The notes under the pieces: generated by a model
Told to the model about the DNA's origin: nothing
The model's input: the letters and a program-made list of their open reading frames with translations, nothing else
Databases searched by the model: none
Position numbers and translations under genes: made by a program
In this document: positions 33,426-46,008 of the stretch, piece after piece
Numbering within the stretch: the first letter of the stretch is position 1
How the letters are laid out: each line of letters starts with the position of its first letter
Source of the DNA: Evernia prunastri
Taxonomy: Eukaryota > Ascomycota > Lecanoromycetes > Lecanorales > Parmeliaceae
DNA length: 64,000 bases
Direction of reading: 5' to 3'
NCBI GenBank assembly: GCA_003184365.1
Contig: NKYR01000044.1
Location: 1 to 64,000, forward strand

Positions 33426-35767
33426 TCAAGCCCCCCAGCCCCTCCGTAATAGTATCTCTCCCCCAGTAATCGTCTGCCCAGCTTCGGTCACATTGACAAT
33501 ACCAGCGGCCAACAGATCCTCAACGAGTTGGAAGATGAGACCGTCACAGCCTTTGGCAGCTAGAGAGCATGATGTCAGCCTGGTATCAATGCCTGATGCT
33601 ACATTATAAGAGTGACACGGAAGTTCAAAGGTTTCTCTTACCGAGTATGTCTACCGAGACAGGTAAGACCTCGGTATGGTTCGTGATAGTGGAATCATAG
33701 GCCGCGGAGCCAACTAGCAGGTCTTAGCAAAGCCAAAAAAAAGTTCAGACGAGGCTCGAGAATCTTACGTGGTACAACAAAGTCTGGAGTTTCAGTGAAG
33801 ATTGATATTTGGCTGTCGTCGTAGCCGAATGGGGGCTCCGGTGGCCTGGAGAGTGTCGGGGCTTAGCTCCGGCATACTCAAGAGATGACTCCACGAAGGA
33901 GAGCAGACGATGTTGTGACTTACGGAAGATACGCGTTCCGATATACTATATTGACGCCTGCTGTATACAAGATGATACCGTCACAAGAGTCCGTCTCGTT
34001 GATTGCGATATGTGAATTCCACCAGTCCATGAAGATGGTCTTGTTGCTGATCGCAACATCTAGTTCGGAAGCCGGGAGCGAGTCTCCATATGCCCAACGT
34101 ACCCGTCAAAACCATCAGCTCCGCATCATTTGAATTCTTCCCGATCGGTCGAGAGCCTTGTCCTACCAGAGGTACAGGGTCAACAGCAGGCTTTCTCCCA
34201 TCATGGAGCGCCGCGTAGTCGGCGAAAAAGGGGTCACGGACGTTCTTCGTCTCTTCTTTGGATATGAGTGTGGGATACGTTGTGTTCAAAAAGATGTCAA
34301 GAGAGGGCAGACCAGGGTCTGGTTTCGTCTGGTCCCATAGCGCCGTATAGTTCAATGCTGTCGCTTTGATGGACAGGTAGTCTTCTAGCTGCGATAGGAA
34401 ACCGAGTATTACTGCATTAGCCTGCGCAATAACTGGCTCCGAGACCACTGCTCCAGGCGTGGGAAAGCCAATTGTCTGGAGTTTCTTCGGATGGCCACTG
34501 GGGAAGGTGATGTTGGTCTCGTACAAGACTTTTGCAGCAGCTGCCCAAATGGTTGGATCGCGACATCTGTTCATGATGAGGATTTCGTTCACTTGCTGAA
34601 CAGAAGGGGTTGCTGAACACTCACAGAAAGCCAGCAGTATCAAGCTCAGGAGCTAGCGGCATGGTGTTCGTTAGCGGAACAAGGCCGTGCGACGGTCGAT
34701 TGCCAAACAAACCCTGGACCTGACTCGGTCCTCTGATACTCCCTCCTGTGTCAGATCCTAACGTCAGGTCTAGCCATGGATAACTACCAGCCCCAGAGCC
34801 TGGTCCAGAAGATGAGGATGATGGATCCTGATATCCATCTCCTCGAGGATTGAACGGGGCATGGAAATCAATCCAGTCATCAGTCGCCGTCTCACCATTA
34901 GCGAATTGACTCGTCTTCATTTTTCCAACCAAGATCGCTCCTGCGTCAACGAGACGTTGCACAGGAACTGCGTTGACGATCCTTGGCGAATAAAGGCCGT
35001 AGAACGCACGATTGCCATCGCTGGTCTTGACCCCGGCTATATCGTAGATATCTTTGATTCCCGTTCGCACACCGGCTAGTGGCTTTTCGGCGGTTTTGGT
35101 GTAGTATAGTCGTGATGGTACTGCAACGCCTGGAGAGTCGATCCCTGGGACTGTCGCAGGAAGCGCGGAGAAGACGCCTGGGGTGCCTGCGGCGGGAGTA
35201 AGAGGCTGGGTGAAGGCACCAGAGATGTCAGCGTAGAGGCGGTAAGGTTGATAGAGCGCGCCTTCTGAGGTAAGAAAATAGGATCCTGATGGTATTGATG
35301 CAGGCGATGAAGAGTGCAGTACAGATACAATACTCGTCTGGTTTGCGCTTCCTATGATTGCAGTGCTGTTGAAGACGTAATTTGGACTTGGTACCGATGA
35401 GTCATATTCGATGAAAACAACTAAATTCATTAGCTCATCCTGCCGGAAAAGTCTGCCTTCATTTTCGCCCACCCGAGAGGAATCCCTCCTGCCAGACATC
35501 ATCTTCTTTGGCGTATGTCGCGATTGTCTGGTCCAATTGCGCCAAAGCGAATGTAGCAGAGGTAGCTTTTACAACAGTAACTGGAACCATACCACCAAGT
35601 CCGCTTCCCTGACCAGCCAGTATCTGAGACCGGAAATTTGGGATGTTCGCGTAGGGCGTGCTGGGTATGTAGTATGGGACGCCATCTAGGGCTGCCGTGG
35701 ATCCGGTGGAGGTCAGTTCAACAGCGGTGGTGAAAGCAAAAAGTAAACATAATAATGCAGGGATCAT
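33426..35767 (-). CDS. Secreted amidase-signature enzyme with an apparent GT-GG intron
   Basis: Model: exons 35473-35767, 34625-35420, 34167-34566, 33924-34102, 33769-33845, 33642-33713 and 33426-33559, all in phase, 650 aa. A signal peptide (MIPALLCLLFAFTTAVELTS) begins the protein. The amidase triad is visible: Lys in VRTGIKDIYDIAG, the cis-Ser in the SSSSSGPGSG loop and the nucleophile in GSDTGGSIRGPS. The C-terminal part carries IFMDWWNSH, GYDDSQISIF, PDFVVPLGSAAYDS and AAKGCDGLIFQLVEDLLAAG, as in a family of long fungal amidases. It should hydrolyse a carboxamide outside the cell; substrate unknown. Between exons 3 and 4 the only join that keeps the family sequence (DPVPL|VRWAYGD) needs an intron 34103-34166 ending GG instead of AG; a single substitution at 34104 would restore AG. 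Other introns (50-90 bp) are canonical. Confidence 0.82.
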
Positions 35768-37533
35768 TGCCGGAGCTGAGAAGAGCGGCCAAAGAAACAG
35801 AAGAAATGCAGGGCTTGAGAAAGGTTCGGACCAAAAATCTCAAGTGAACAAGACAACAACAACAGCAGAAGAGGACGTCTTCTCCTGCGGACTTTATAAT
35901 GTTAACTCGAACGATCTCCGAGTTCTAGCGGTAGACAACGCGAACTAAACGTAGGAAGCACGAATGTGTATGCAGTGAGACACATAGTACTGATCCTACC
36001 GTAACCAATTGCAGACCGAATTATTTGACAACAAGACTGGTTTAAAAACAGAGGATTATGATATTTTGAGCCAGCAGCTACGTGGCTATGGATCCAGAGA
36101 TGAGTAGCGAAGCTAGTCCCACGGAAGCCAATTTGTAGTCGTGAACATCAGGTCTGAGAAGCACAGGATCAAAGCTTGTATAGATCAATCCTGCATGCAG
36201 AGAGATTATAGCGCACGGAAGAGGGCGGTCTGGGTTGCGAAGTTACCCAGTCTGGGCTTTTCGAGAAACATTCAAGCGCCCTTTTGAGAAAAGGTAGCCT
36301 AGTGAGGCTTGACTCAAATCTGCACGCTATGGCATGGTGGTCGAGAAGTTAGTCGAGTATCAGTGAGGACTCTTTCCCCCACTGTTTGCGTTGCGGGGGT
36401 GTTCGGGATGTAGCTGACAAGATCCTGTCAAGAAAAGAAGCCTAGCCGAGAAAGGCAGCTGCGACATTTTTGAGATTCCCGAGCGTCTTGTCAGTTCCAG
36501 ACTTCTCGATTCGACTTACTAGCACATGGGAACATACCAAGGCGAGATAAAGTCCAGTAGAGCAACCGTGTAAGGCAAGTAGACGCTCAATTTAGAGACC
36601 TGTGCGCAACATTCTACCCGAGACGTTCAGAACCATAGCCAAGTCCCCTCGAATAAGATACCAATGTTTATGGTATGTACCGCCTACCTCAAAGTTGTCT
36701 GCTTCCAGTCAGTATTACTCAATATAAATCAACCCCCAGACACTGATTGGCATGCGTTACATCCGGCACGCTTGTAGCTTCTCCTGAGATGCAAGCCTTT
36801 GGCTGTCGACCGCACCCTATGTAGGCCCGTTCATCCAGTAAGCCAAAGTCGTCGCTGATGTCGGCGGTCCATCAGATTTTTTTATAGCGGCCGGAGGCGC
36901 CCCAGATAAGACATTGTTTCGTAAATCCATTCGATTGCCCACTCCCGTCCGTCGCACTAATGTTAGCGCCCAATGACGGCCTGCTCGAGACTTATGTCCC
37001 CACGAGCGGCGTTGTGGTTAGATGCTGCAATTTGGAATTCGGTCCAAGTGGCTGGCAATTGTCCGCGCTGGACGCCTTTAAGAGATGTATTCAATCTTAC
37101 AAAGAGTGAGCCATTTGTTAGTGACATGATTTGAGTACCTTAGTGCCTAGGTACCTTACCTACCTAGTTAGACTGAGGCCGGAAAGTGAGGGCTAGGGTT
37201 TTAGTCTTTGTCGACTTGCTTGGTGGTGAACACTTATATCACTTATATCATTGAGCATAGCGAGAAAATCAATCCAGTAAGAAACAGGTAGACTATGTGC
37301 GTAATGTAGGGACAGTTGACCATGGTCCCATATTGTCTTGGGTTCTACTCTAAGTGAGGAGATCCTTCCAGTAGGCTGATGACTCTATACGTTTGCTGAG
37401 TGTCATGGTTCCAGCCTGGCGCACGTTGCGAGGCCTTAAGTACCTTAGTAGAATAGGTCATGCCTCCCAGCATGAAATTGGTCTTTTGGCCTCGCGGGCA
37501 GCGGGGCCCTCGGGTAAATCTATTCTTCCGGGG
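35768..37533. other. Intergenic region
   Basis: Promoter side of the amidase gene followed by about 1.5 kb with no supported gene. Frames are short. Around 37130-37170 there are repeats of the phrase ACCTAG/TACCT. Confidence 0.4.
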
Positions 37534-38031
37534 TCACTCCGTGACAAGAATGCTATACCTGGAAAATGCTACAACGGTAGGGATCTCCAAGCTCTTCCCA
37601 TTTACCTTTACTTTTCTATCATGAATGATGCCTTGTAGTTTCTTGAAAAGATCGTACACCAGCAGTGAATTTGTGAAAGTCAATGGGTCGCTATGATGTT
37701 TGGATTGATCGATGTTACCGTTGACAAGATTGACACCATTCACGCTTTTTAGGCCATAGAGATCACTGGCGGTGGCGTCGTCATTACCGGCATTCTCATC
37801 GCGAATACCGTTGGTAATGATAGGCCCATTCTTTTTGTTAATCCCGTTGGAAACGTTAATATTGCCGACCCCACTGAGGCCGTTGGCACCATTGACCTCT
37901 TCAGAACCAATCTCGCCTTCGACTAGATTCATACTGTTGGCACTGTTCATCTCGTCAACATCATTTGTTTCCATATTGGTAAAAGTATACGAGTCAAGAT
38001 TCAAGGCCGTATAGCTTTCAAGGGGGTTCAA
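37534..38031 (-). pseudogene. Truncated aromatic ammonia-lyase (PAL/HAL-like) N-terminus
   Basis: A 165-codon frame starts with an Asn/Gly-rich leader containing many Asn-Gly pairs and then reads VKVNGKSLEIPTVVAFSRYS, which resembles the first conserved segment of fungal phenylalanine/histidine ammonia-lyases (dG-xxL-xxxxVVAVARY). The frame stops six residues later (ILVTE) and no further lyase sequence, including the ASG of the MIO cofactor, is found downstream on the minus strand to 37300. It is therefore read as a 5' fragment of a lyase gene. The match is short, so a novel Asn-rich protein is an alternative. Confidence 0.45.
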
Positions 38032-41000
38032 GAGAGAGAAGAGTTTATCTGCAGAGATGACGTGTGGAGAAGTTGGTTGGCAAAATTGACAGAAGGAGAA
38101 GCTCAGGGGAAACCTCTAACAGATATAGTCATGGGTAAGTCAGGTACCGTAGCGTAAATGCCTAACAGATTCAACCTCGAGCAGCTGAAGCAGGTGGAGA
38201 ACCATGAAGAAGATGATGGCGAATCAGATGCATGGCTTGCAGTCTATCCGTCATCTGAGACGAAAGCAAAGTAAAATACAGCGACAGAAGTAGTACATCT
38301 TGGTTAGCTATAAGCTATCCAGATCGAGTCTCACGCGACACCGACTAGGCAGGAGGCTCGAGCGGCTGGCGTCGCAAGCTAAGATTCTAGATAATCCTCC
38401 GAGCGTCCTACATGCCTTGCGTTTTAATTGCCGGGTCTATTTGATTCTCCGAAAGCCATGTACTGGGATTAGGAGATCACCTTGACGGGGAGAACAGCAG
38501 ATCCCAGCACGAATCACACCCGTGCGAAATCCGTGCAGGACGTCGGGGACTATTCGTCATGGTGGAACTGTCCGTTCGCTGGAGTAGTGGATCCCGTGGC
38601 GGATGCGTTGTGGGCCTGGTGTTTTGCAGATCGACTGGCCTCGTTCCCACGACGCGTCTTTTCTTATCGAGTACCAGATAGCTAAGTCGGCGGAGACTCG
38701 CAAGGTGAACTGGGAAAGCTCTTTAGCAGCGGCTTGTGATGTGTCAACCCCGGGTAGAGGAGTCCTGCCTGCTCTAGAGTATCTGAGAGTATCGATGGGA
38801 AAGGAAAGGACCGAAGCTGGTGTTGGACATTGACAAGCCAGCATTTGTTCGTGGCCCAGCATTTCGAGGCTGGGAAGGAGGAAATCGTTCGGGCTAACGA
38901 TGGGAAAACTGGTCGTGAGTCAAAGCGCGAGAAGGCCGCTTTAGCAACCATCGTCATGGTATTTAAGATAATGTGAACGAGAATCGCGGCCGAGGTCCTT
39001 GGACGCCTCCAAGGGGTGTGGTGGCTTCTCGGCCGCCAGTACTATTGTAGTAATCTTATCAAATCACCAACAATGACTTCGAAAACTGCGAGGGCTTCTC
39101 CAGTGCCACGAGCGCACGCTACATGACGAGTTACCCAGATCATGCGAGGCTCGAACTGTCACCTTGGCTGCAAGACTCCTTAGTCTAATCAGTCTGCTTT
39201 CGCCATCAAGGAAACATGCTCCACGCACCTACCGATGGCGCGTCTCTCGATACCGCAGCCATACATCCACAACGCTTCCATGAAGCTGTGAGTCGCCGTT
39301 GCCAGTAGGGATTACGGCTGGAGTGGAAATTCCGCACTTCTCAGATGCTGTGGGATCGTTGATCTCCTTTTGGTTCTAAACCTTGCCGATGATGAAGCCA
39401 TCTCGTTCTACGAGCCTCGAGAATATCACAGACCGTTGCGGACGTGTCTCGTCTCTCACAAAGCGTGTGACTAGACCTCAAATTACATCGATAGAAATTC
39501 CCTGGAGTGAATTTGCCGAATACAGTTGTTGCACTGTGTGCAGCAGTCTTTGGGCGAATTAAGGGCTGGTAATAGGTAAGTAGCCACGCTCTGTTCAAGT
39601 ACTTGTTCATGGTCGTGGGCACTCGGACAAGGTGAGGCATAAGCATGGTATCGAAGATAGAAAACCTTTCTTTGAGCAGACGATCTTGTTACTTGGAACT
39701 GATATCGTTGTAGGTTTCTAAAAACCTGTAAGACAGCGAATGGCGCGTTCGTTGCATAGGTGACAAACAACGCCGCTCGACATATTCAGACTAGCAAGCT
39801 CTTGGGGGCGACCAAGAAGCATACGTATGGAGAACTATCTGGAGAGGTAACATTGGCGACGCTCGAAACAGCAAGGTTTTGATCAGTTGGCCTAGAACAG
39901 CGAAATACCTAACGAGAGCGTGTGACAGTCTGAGATAGCCTATTAGTGGGGGATCAACAGCAAGGAAGGCACGCAGACAACACGCGTGAAACTTACCCCG
40001 CCATGACAGCCAGCAAATGATTTCCCACCATAAGATGAACGCAAATAGCTCTTACTATCATATTCAGTAGGAGAAATGAATGGATGCCATTGTTGTATGA
40101 CTCTATGTCATTTGCGATATGCTCTGATTGAATCTACATCATGGCTTGGAGCCTTGAATTTTGTTCAATCGGGGCTGAGGAGACGCTTCGCTTTCCCAGC
40201 AGTGAGCACAGCGTACAACCCATGAGAGTCTTGAACAGGATGATGCTGCAGCCAGAGCTGGATATCAAAGGCAAGTAGATGGAAGATCAACATTGATAGT
40301 CTCCTTTTCGCGATAAGCAAGATTCTCTCTCCCTGTTCCCGGGACTCCATCGGCGTACTATGGCGAATTGATACGAGCGGGGTATGCGTGCATTTGGACA
40401 GAAAGATTCCGCGGATATCGACCCCGCTTGTTGTAGAGATCCCAGTCGGGTTTAGCTTCCGACGTCAGAATGGCAGATCCGGGAAATGGTGGTCTGATAG
40501 CTGATACGCATTTTCAGCATGATTGGGCGCCCTCTTTTATGCCCCAATTTATCCGAATTTGCGCGCCTTTCCTCAATGTGGGCCTGGCGAATGCCTGTTG
40601 GCGCCCACTTGATGACAATCATTTCATCGAAACTTATCTCCTGCCGAACACCTTTTTAAGGAAAAAGGTAGGTCTGATCGACGCAAATTGAGCAATTACT
40701 GGTTCAGCTTGCAAAGTCTTTTTCGCATAAGACCTCCATGAGGTTCTCCTTATCGGGAATGACTTGCTACCCGACATCTGCTGGAGTGGCGTATTCCATC
40801 ACCATGCATCACACAATGCCATATCCTTCCAATATGGGTATTCACGCACACCATGGAATAGAAAGGATTTTCAAAGGTGACAACATTGCGCCTCTGCACC
40901 AATGACACTTGCTTTTCTTATCAGACGCCTTCCATCCCCAAGAAGCCATCGACGACTTAAGGGGGCCGAAACCCTCAAGCTCCCACATTCAATCTTAGCA

Positions 41001-41068
41001 AAGCAGTCATCACCAAAGGAGATCACACAGACATCTATTAAATCCATCACGCGTCGAGTAAACCCAAC
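38032..41068. other. Long intergenic region with possible gene fragments
   Basis: Three kilobases without a supportable complete gene. A 38-codon frame at 38158-38274 (+) with an acidic sequence ending WLAVYPSSETKAK could be a leftover last exon, and about 39067-39185 (+) is open for about 40 codons with coding-like composition. The rest shows nothing. The last ~200 bp hold the 5' leader of the cyanide hydratase gene. Confidence 0.35.
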
Positions 41069-42412
41069 ATGCCTGCTCAGATCAAGAAATACAAGGCTGC
41101 GGCCGTCACCGCCGAGCCTGGATGGTTCGACCTGGAAGCATCAGTCCAGAAAACCATCAGTTGGATCAATGAAGCTGGAAAAGCGGGATGCAAGCTTGTT
41201 GCATTCCCTGAGGTTTGTATGACTCCCCGGAGGGAAGCCCGGAGAGTTTCGTAACCCGTGATTGGATCACTCACGGGATGGTGCAGGGATCCCAGGCTAT
41301 CCTTACTGGATGTGGAAGATCAACTACCAGCAATCTCTCCCCTTTCTGAAGTCCTACCGCGAGAACAGTCTGCCGTCCGATTCCGACGAGATGCGTCGGA
41401 TTCGGGCCGCGGCGCGCGAGAACGGTATCTTCGTCTCCATGGGTTACAGTGAGATTGACATGGCGACCCTGCATCTCGCTCAGGTCCTCATCGGCCCGAC
41501 CGGAGACATACTCAACCACCGACGAAAGATCAAGCCAACGCATGTTGAGAAGCTCGTCTTCGGCGACGGGGCTGGAGACACCTTTGAGCCCGTCGTCGAT
41601 ACGGATATCGGACGGGTTGGACAGTTGAACTGCTGGGAGAACATGAACCCTTTCCTAAAGGCTTATGCGGCCAGTCTTGGAGAGCAGGTAGACGTGCCAC
41701 CTAGTACCAAGTGCACTCGCCACACCGACTGATACGATATCTTCCAGGTCCATATCGCAGCATGGCCCATCTACCCAGACAAGACCACTCTAAACTATCC
41801 AGATCCCTACACCAACGTCAGCGACCCCAATTCCGACATCGTCAGCCCAGCCTACGCCATCGAAACCTGCACCTACGTCCTCGCGCCATTCCAGCGCCTG
41901 TCACAAGACGGCGTGGCCAAGAACACACCCACGGGCGTCGAAGTCGAGACACCGGAGCGCTACAACGGCCACACCAGGATCTACGGTCCTGACGGTACCC
42001 TCTTGGCCAAGCCCGACAAGGATTTCGAGGGATTGGTTTTTGTGGACGTAAGCGCTCGAGTCAAAGAAATAATGGTCGAATCGCTAACGGTGCTCTTCCA
42101 CCCCAACAGATCGACCTCGATGAAGCCCACCTGCCCAAGGCCCTCGCGGATTTCGGCGGCCATTACATGCGTCCGGATCTGATCCGCCTCCTTGTGGACA
42201 CGCGGCGGAAAGAGCTCATCACGCACGCCGACACCAACGGCGACGTGGGGAGCTACAGCACCCTCGACCGCGTGGGCCTCTCGGCGCCGCTCACGGAGCC
42301 CAAGCCAGATGTGCGTCCGATGAAGAAGATGGTGCCCCACTCGGTGCCGATGGAAGCTAGTTACTCGGACGGGATCGCGTTCGGTGTGAATGGTGCGCCG
42401 AATGGCAAGTGA
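41069..42412 (+). CDS. Cyanide hydratase (nitrilase family)
   Basis: Model: exons 41069-41216, 41287-41687, 41748-42047 and 42110-42412, 383 aa; introns 70, 60 and 62 bp. Cyanide hydratase converts HCN to formamide and protects fungi that attack cyanogenic plants. The Glu-Lys-Cys triad is clear: Glu in LVAFPEVWIPGYPYWMW (split by intron 1), Lys in HRRKIKPTHVEKL and Cys in GQLNCWENMNPF. YAIETCTYVLAPFQRLS, YNGHTRIYGPDG and GGHYMRPDLIRLLVDTRRKEL are specific to fungal cyanide hydratases rather than general nitrilases, and the C-terminal tail is variable in the family. Active enzymes form helical oligomers. Length and motifs indicate an intact gene. Regulation by cyanide is common in the family but nothing in the promoter proves it here. 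Confidence 0.93.
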
Positions 42413-44325
42413 GGCGGTTCTTATGTAATTAGTGATTCGAGTTCGTGCGACAGGCAAAAGGGAAGAGGGAAAAGGGAAAAGGGACAAGGCAAGGCTGTAA
42501 CAAAAGCGCGGATCTTTGATGTTCAACAGGCTCGATAAAGGTCAGCGTTGGAGGTTGTGCAAAAACTCCTAGAATAACAATATTTGAATTCTAGAAGAGA
42601 GAAATTGATTTTGCTGCAAAGGCGTCCAGACGATAGTGTATGCTTGCAGTGGTTGCTGAGCTACCTAGGTACGAGGAAGAGTGACTGATGATGATGATGT
42701 GGTGAAAAGATGTGAAAAGATGTGAGATTGTCGAGACTCTACCTAGAAACATGGGCCGCTAAAGTGGTGCGTTTGACTGGGGGCTCGTGGGGCTGTGAAT
42801 CTACGGAGATAACAGAGATACAAGATAGATAAGAGGTAAGAAGCTAAGGTAGCTCCACTCCCGCTTGCAGCAATATTACTTACTCAGCTAGGTCAAGGTA
42901 ATAGAAAGCGGGGAGGAACCCTCACCTTGGCCAAAAATACCACTCGCCCTCGCTTCTTGACCCAAAAGCCATCCATAGGTATAATCCAATGGGTACACCA
43001 CTGTTGCTTCCCAATCAATGACATGTAGCATACGTAGTTCAGCTGTGTCTGTTGACTGTGCTGGTCGATTTGGTGGAGGTCATGTCTGCGATCAAATCTT
43101 TCCGGTAAGTCGCTACGTATCTATGCAGATGTACGTCTACGGAAAGAGCCAGTACTCCATAAGCGCTACCAATGGAGTGGGGCACTGAAGGTCCAAGCTT
43201 CACTAGCGGTCCGTTTCCGCTCGGACCTTCTTCTTCCGCTTAACGAGTATAATCTTCTTCTTCCGCTTAAAGGAGTACTTATAAACTGGAAGGATACTGA
43301 TTGCTATTATCTGATTTGCGGTAAGAAAAATCGCATCCACATATGCAACCTATATGTTCACGTTGCATTACTCAATATCCTTGCGAGGTTTTCAATACGG
43401 AAATTGTTGAAAGCCGAGTCAACGAAATCTGCTGCACAAACATCGAAAACAGGCTTCTTATGTTGTAGGTACTTACCTATTTATAACGCAGCATGTCAGG
43501 TACTCCGTACCTGGTCATCGGCCACTATTCGTCCCCGAGCTTTCATATACATCTCGAGTGGGATTTGCGCAATTGAACATACCTACTGTCACAGATTGGT
43601 TCGCTGTGAAGCGATTGAGAAGTGATAAACGAGAGCTTTCACCTCAGCGTCTTAGTGTACTGTCCTCAAGAAGTACAAACGCTCCAACTCCTTGCCCCGT
43701 ATCTTTCCTGCCAGCTCCAGCACAGATACCTACATTAATGAGAAGAGATGAAGACAGGGACTCGTGGGTAGAAGAGGTACCTATGTTTGGAAGTGCTACC
43801 CTCGGGCGCTAATTCTCTCGCGCGGTTCCAAGCTTTCCCAGGCTGCCGCGAGACGGCCGATTTGGAGGATCTTTGAAACCTTTGCAGTTGCATTGTTCGG
43901 CTCTTTATAGACTCCGATTCAGGTCTCCACCACTCATGTGGAGGCTACCTACTTGCCATACCTGAAGGGGAGTCTCCACACATACCTTAGCATCGTTCGT
44001 ACTCTCGATCTACTCGCCTGTTGGGCAAGATGCTCCGATTTGCTCTGCAACATGACGAGCATCCATGCAGCAGCGTCGAGGGGCACACCCGACATCGACC
44101 AAGTGTGGCTTCCTACGTGCAACCTGACCAGACCTACCTACTCATAGCTGTTCTGGGCTCGGAAGGCGCAGAGAAATCGTGCCGGTGGGTGGCATAAAGA
44201 GATTCCCACATGTTAATATTAATATCTTGCCTCGAAATAAACCACGATTTCCCATTTCACAGTATCTACAAATATCGCAACCAGAGCATACGCCTTAGTC
44301 CTCTCCCAATAGGACACCAGTCACA
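42413..44325. other. Intergenic region
   Basis: No gene supported. Short repeats such as GAAAAGATGT (twice, near 42706-42724), AAAAGGGA (near 42468) and TCTTCTTCCGCTTAA (twice, near 43226-43270) are present. The end serves as promoter of the O-methyltransferase. Confidence 0.4.
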
Positions 44326-46008
44326 ATGAATATTCCAACGCAAAATGCACAGATCTCATCAATCGTAAACGAGATCGACAGCGCTGCAAAAGCGATTCGT
44401 GATGGGGAGGAAGAAATTAAGAAAGCGCGAAAGAGAACGCTGCTTGCGGCAAGAGATTTGGTAGCTACCCTGGAGGATCCAATTGAGACGGTCTTCAAAC
44501 ACGCCTTCAGCGTAAGTGCTTCCTTCGACATCCTCCTGTTCGACCAAACGATCGCTCAATGTTAATCCGAGGGACTTTTTGAAGGGGCCTGACCGTGTCT
44601 GTGTACGCTTTGGAGTACAACTTCGTCTGTTCCATGCAGTGGCGAGCAGAGAAGGGCGCCCTATTAGTGCTGCAGAGCTCGCCGAGACAGCAGGAGCGGA
44701 AAAGCTGTTCATTGGTAAGTTTCCGTTCAGCAAAACCCAAGGATTTTGGCTTCGGAACCCGAATGCTTATTTCTTGCAGTTCGAATCATGCGCATACTCG
44801 CCGGTCTGAAATTCGTTGGAGAAGCTGGCTCGGAGAATTACATCGCAACTCCCATCACCAAGGCAATGACGATCCCTTCGATCGATAACGCTGTAAAATC
44901 TACGTCAGTCCTCTAAGGCGTAACTTATCAAGTTTAGAGGACTCGGACTGACTCGCTTCACAGCTACGCAAACGGTTTTCAGGTCTTCAATAAGACTCTC
45001 GCTTACTTCGAGAAAGACGGCTACAAATGCCCTACGGACTATCTAGACACGCCCTTTCAACTAGCAATGGACACCAAACTCGGGTTCTACGACTACATTG
45101 AAAAAGACCCCAAAGCTTTCAAAGACTTCGACACGTTCATGAAATCCAGTCGACACGGCAGACCCGTCTTTGTTGAATGGTTTCCAGTGAAGGAGCGCAT
45201 CCTTGACGGATATGAATCGAGAAGCAGCGAAAGCCACGCTGACGACGTCCTCATAGTGGACATCGGCGGAGGCACGGGCCAGGATCTCGAAAGGTTTAAG
45301 AAGACGTTCCCCCAAGCACCTGGCCGCCTGATCCTAGAAGATACGCCAAACACAGTGGCCAAGGTAAACTTCAGCGAGCCTGGCATGGAGACTATGTCTC
45401 ATGACTTTTTCAAGCCCCAGCCGGTCAAAGGTACCTCATCCACCAACCCTACGATCTGCCCCATCCAGTTCCAATAGAACATGGCAGAAAAAAGTGACCT
45501 GGCTGACCAGCGCTGCTTAGGTGCCCGCACATACTTCCTCCGCTACGTCACGCACAACTGGCCCGACCACGACCTCGTCTCCATCCTCCGCAACACCGCT
45601 TCGGCCATGAAACCAGGCTACTCCAACCTCCTCGTCCAAGAATACATCGTCCCCGCCACGGGCTGTCCCATCCAGGGCAGCTGGGCGGACTTCCACATGA
45701 TGACCCTCCTCGCCGGGTCCGAAAGGACGGAGAAGCAGTTCCACGAGCTCTTCGCCGCGGCGGGGCTGAAGGTCGTCAAGTTCTGGTATCCGGAGGGCAG
45801 CTTCGATGGCGTTGTTGAGGCCGTGCTCGATGAGGGTGGGGTGGAGAGCAATGGAGTCGGTCACGTGGAGAGCAATGGAGTCAGTCAGGTGAAGAGCAAT
45901 GGAGTCGGTCACGTGGAGAGCAACGGAGTCGGTCAGGGTGAGAGCAATGGAGTCGGTCAAGTGGAGAGCAATGGACATGGGGAGGTGGGGGCGATCAATG
46001 GTCTCTGA
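44326..46008 (+). CDS. O-methyltransferase, SAM-dependent, with repeat tail
   Basis: Model: exons 44326-44511, 44585-44714, 44780-44903, 44964-45430 and 45521-46008, 464 aa; introns 73, 65, 60 and 90 bp. It is a family-2 (plant COMT-like) O-methyltransferase as used in fungal secondary metabolism. A helical N-terminus and winged-helix dimerisation part (AAELAETAGAEKLFI, RIMRILAG) precede the Rossmann domain with motif I VDIGGGTGQDLERF, the ILEDTP stretch and the catalytic-His region THNWPDHDLV; ADFHMMTLLAGSERTEKQFHELFAAAGL is the usual end. After this about 50 residues are built from six degenerate copies of an eight-residue unit VESNGVGx. No partner biosynthetic gene lies nearby, so substrate is unknown. 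Confidence 0.88.
45838..45990 (+). repeat. In-frame 24-bp minisatellite in the methyltransferase gene
   Basis: Six imperfect copies of a 24-bp unit (core GAGAGCAATGGAGTCGGTCA) encode VESNGVGx repeats at the C-terminus. The unit length is a multiple of three, so copy-number changes keep the frame. Confidence 0.85.

Noticed and set aside
39140..39225. Possible minus-strand tRNA near GGCTCGAAC
   Set aside because: The central hairpin has a 4-base loop, not a 7-base anticodon loop, and no acceptor stem forms.
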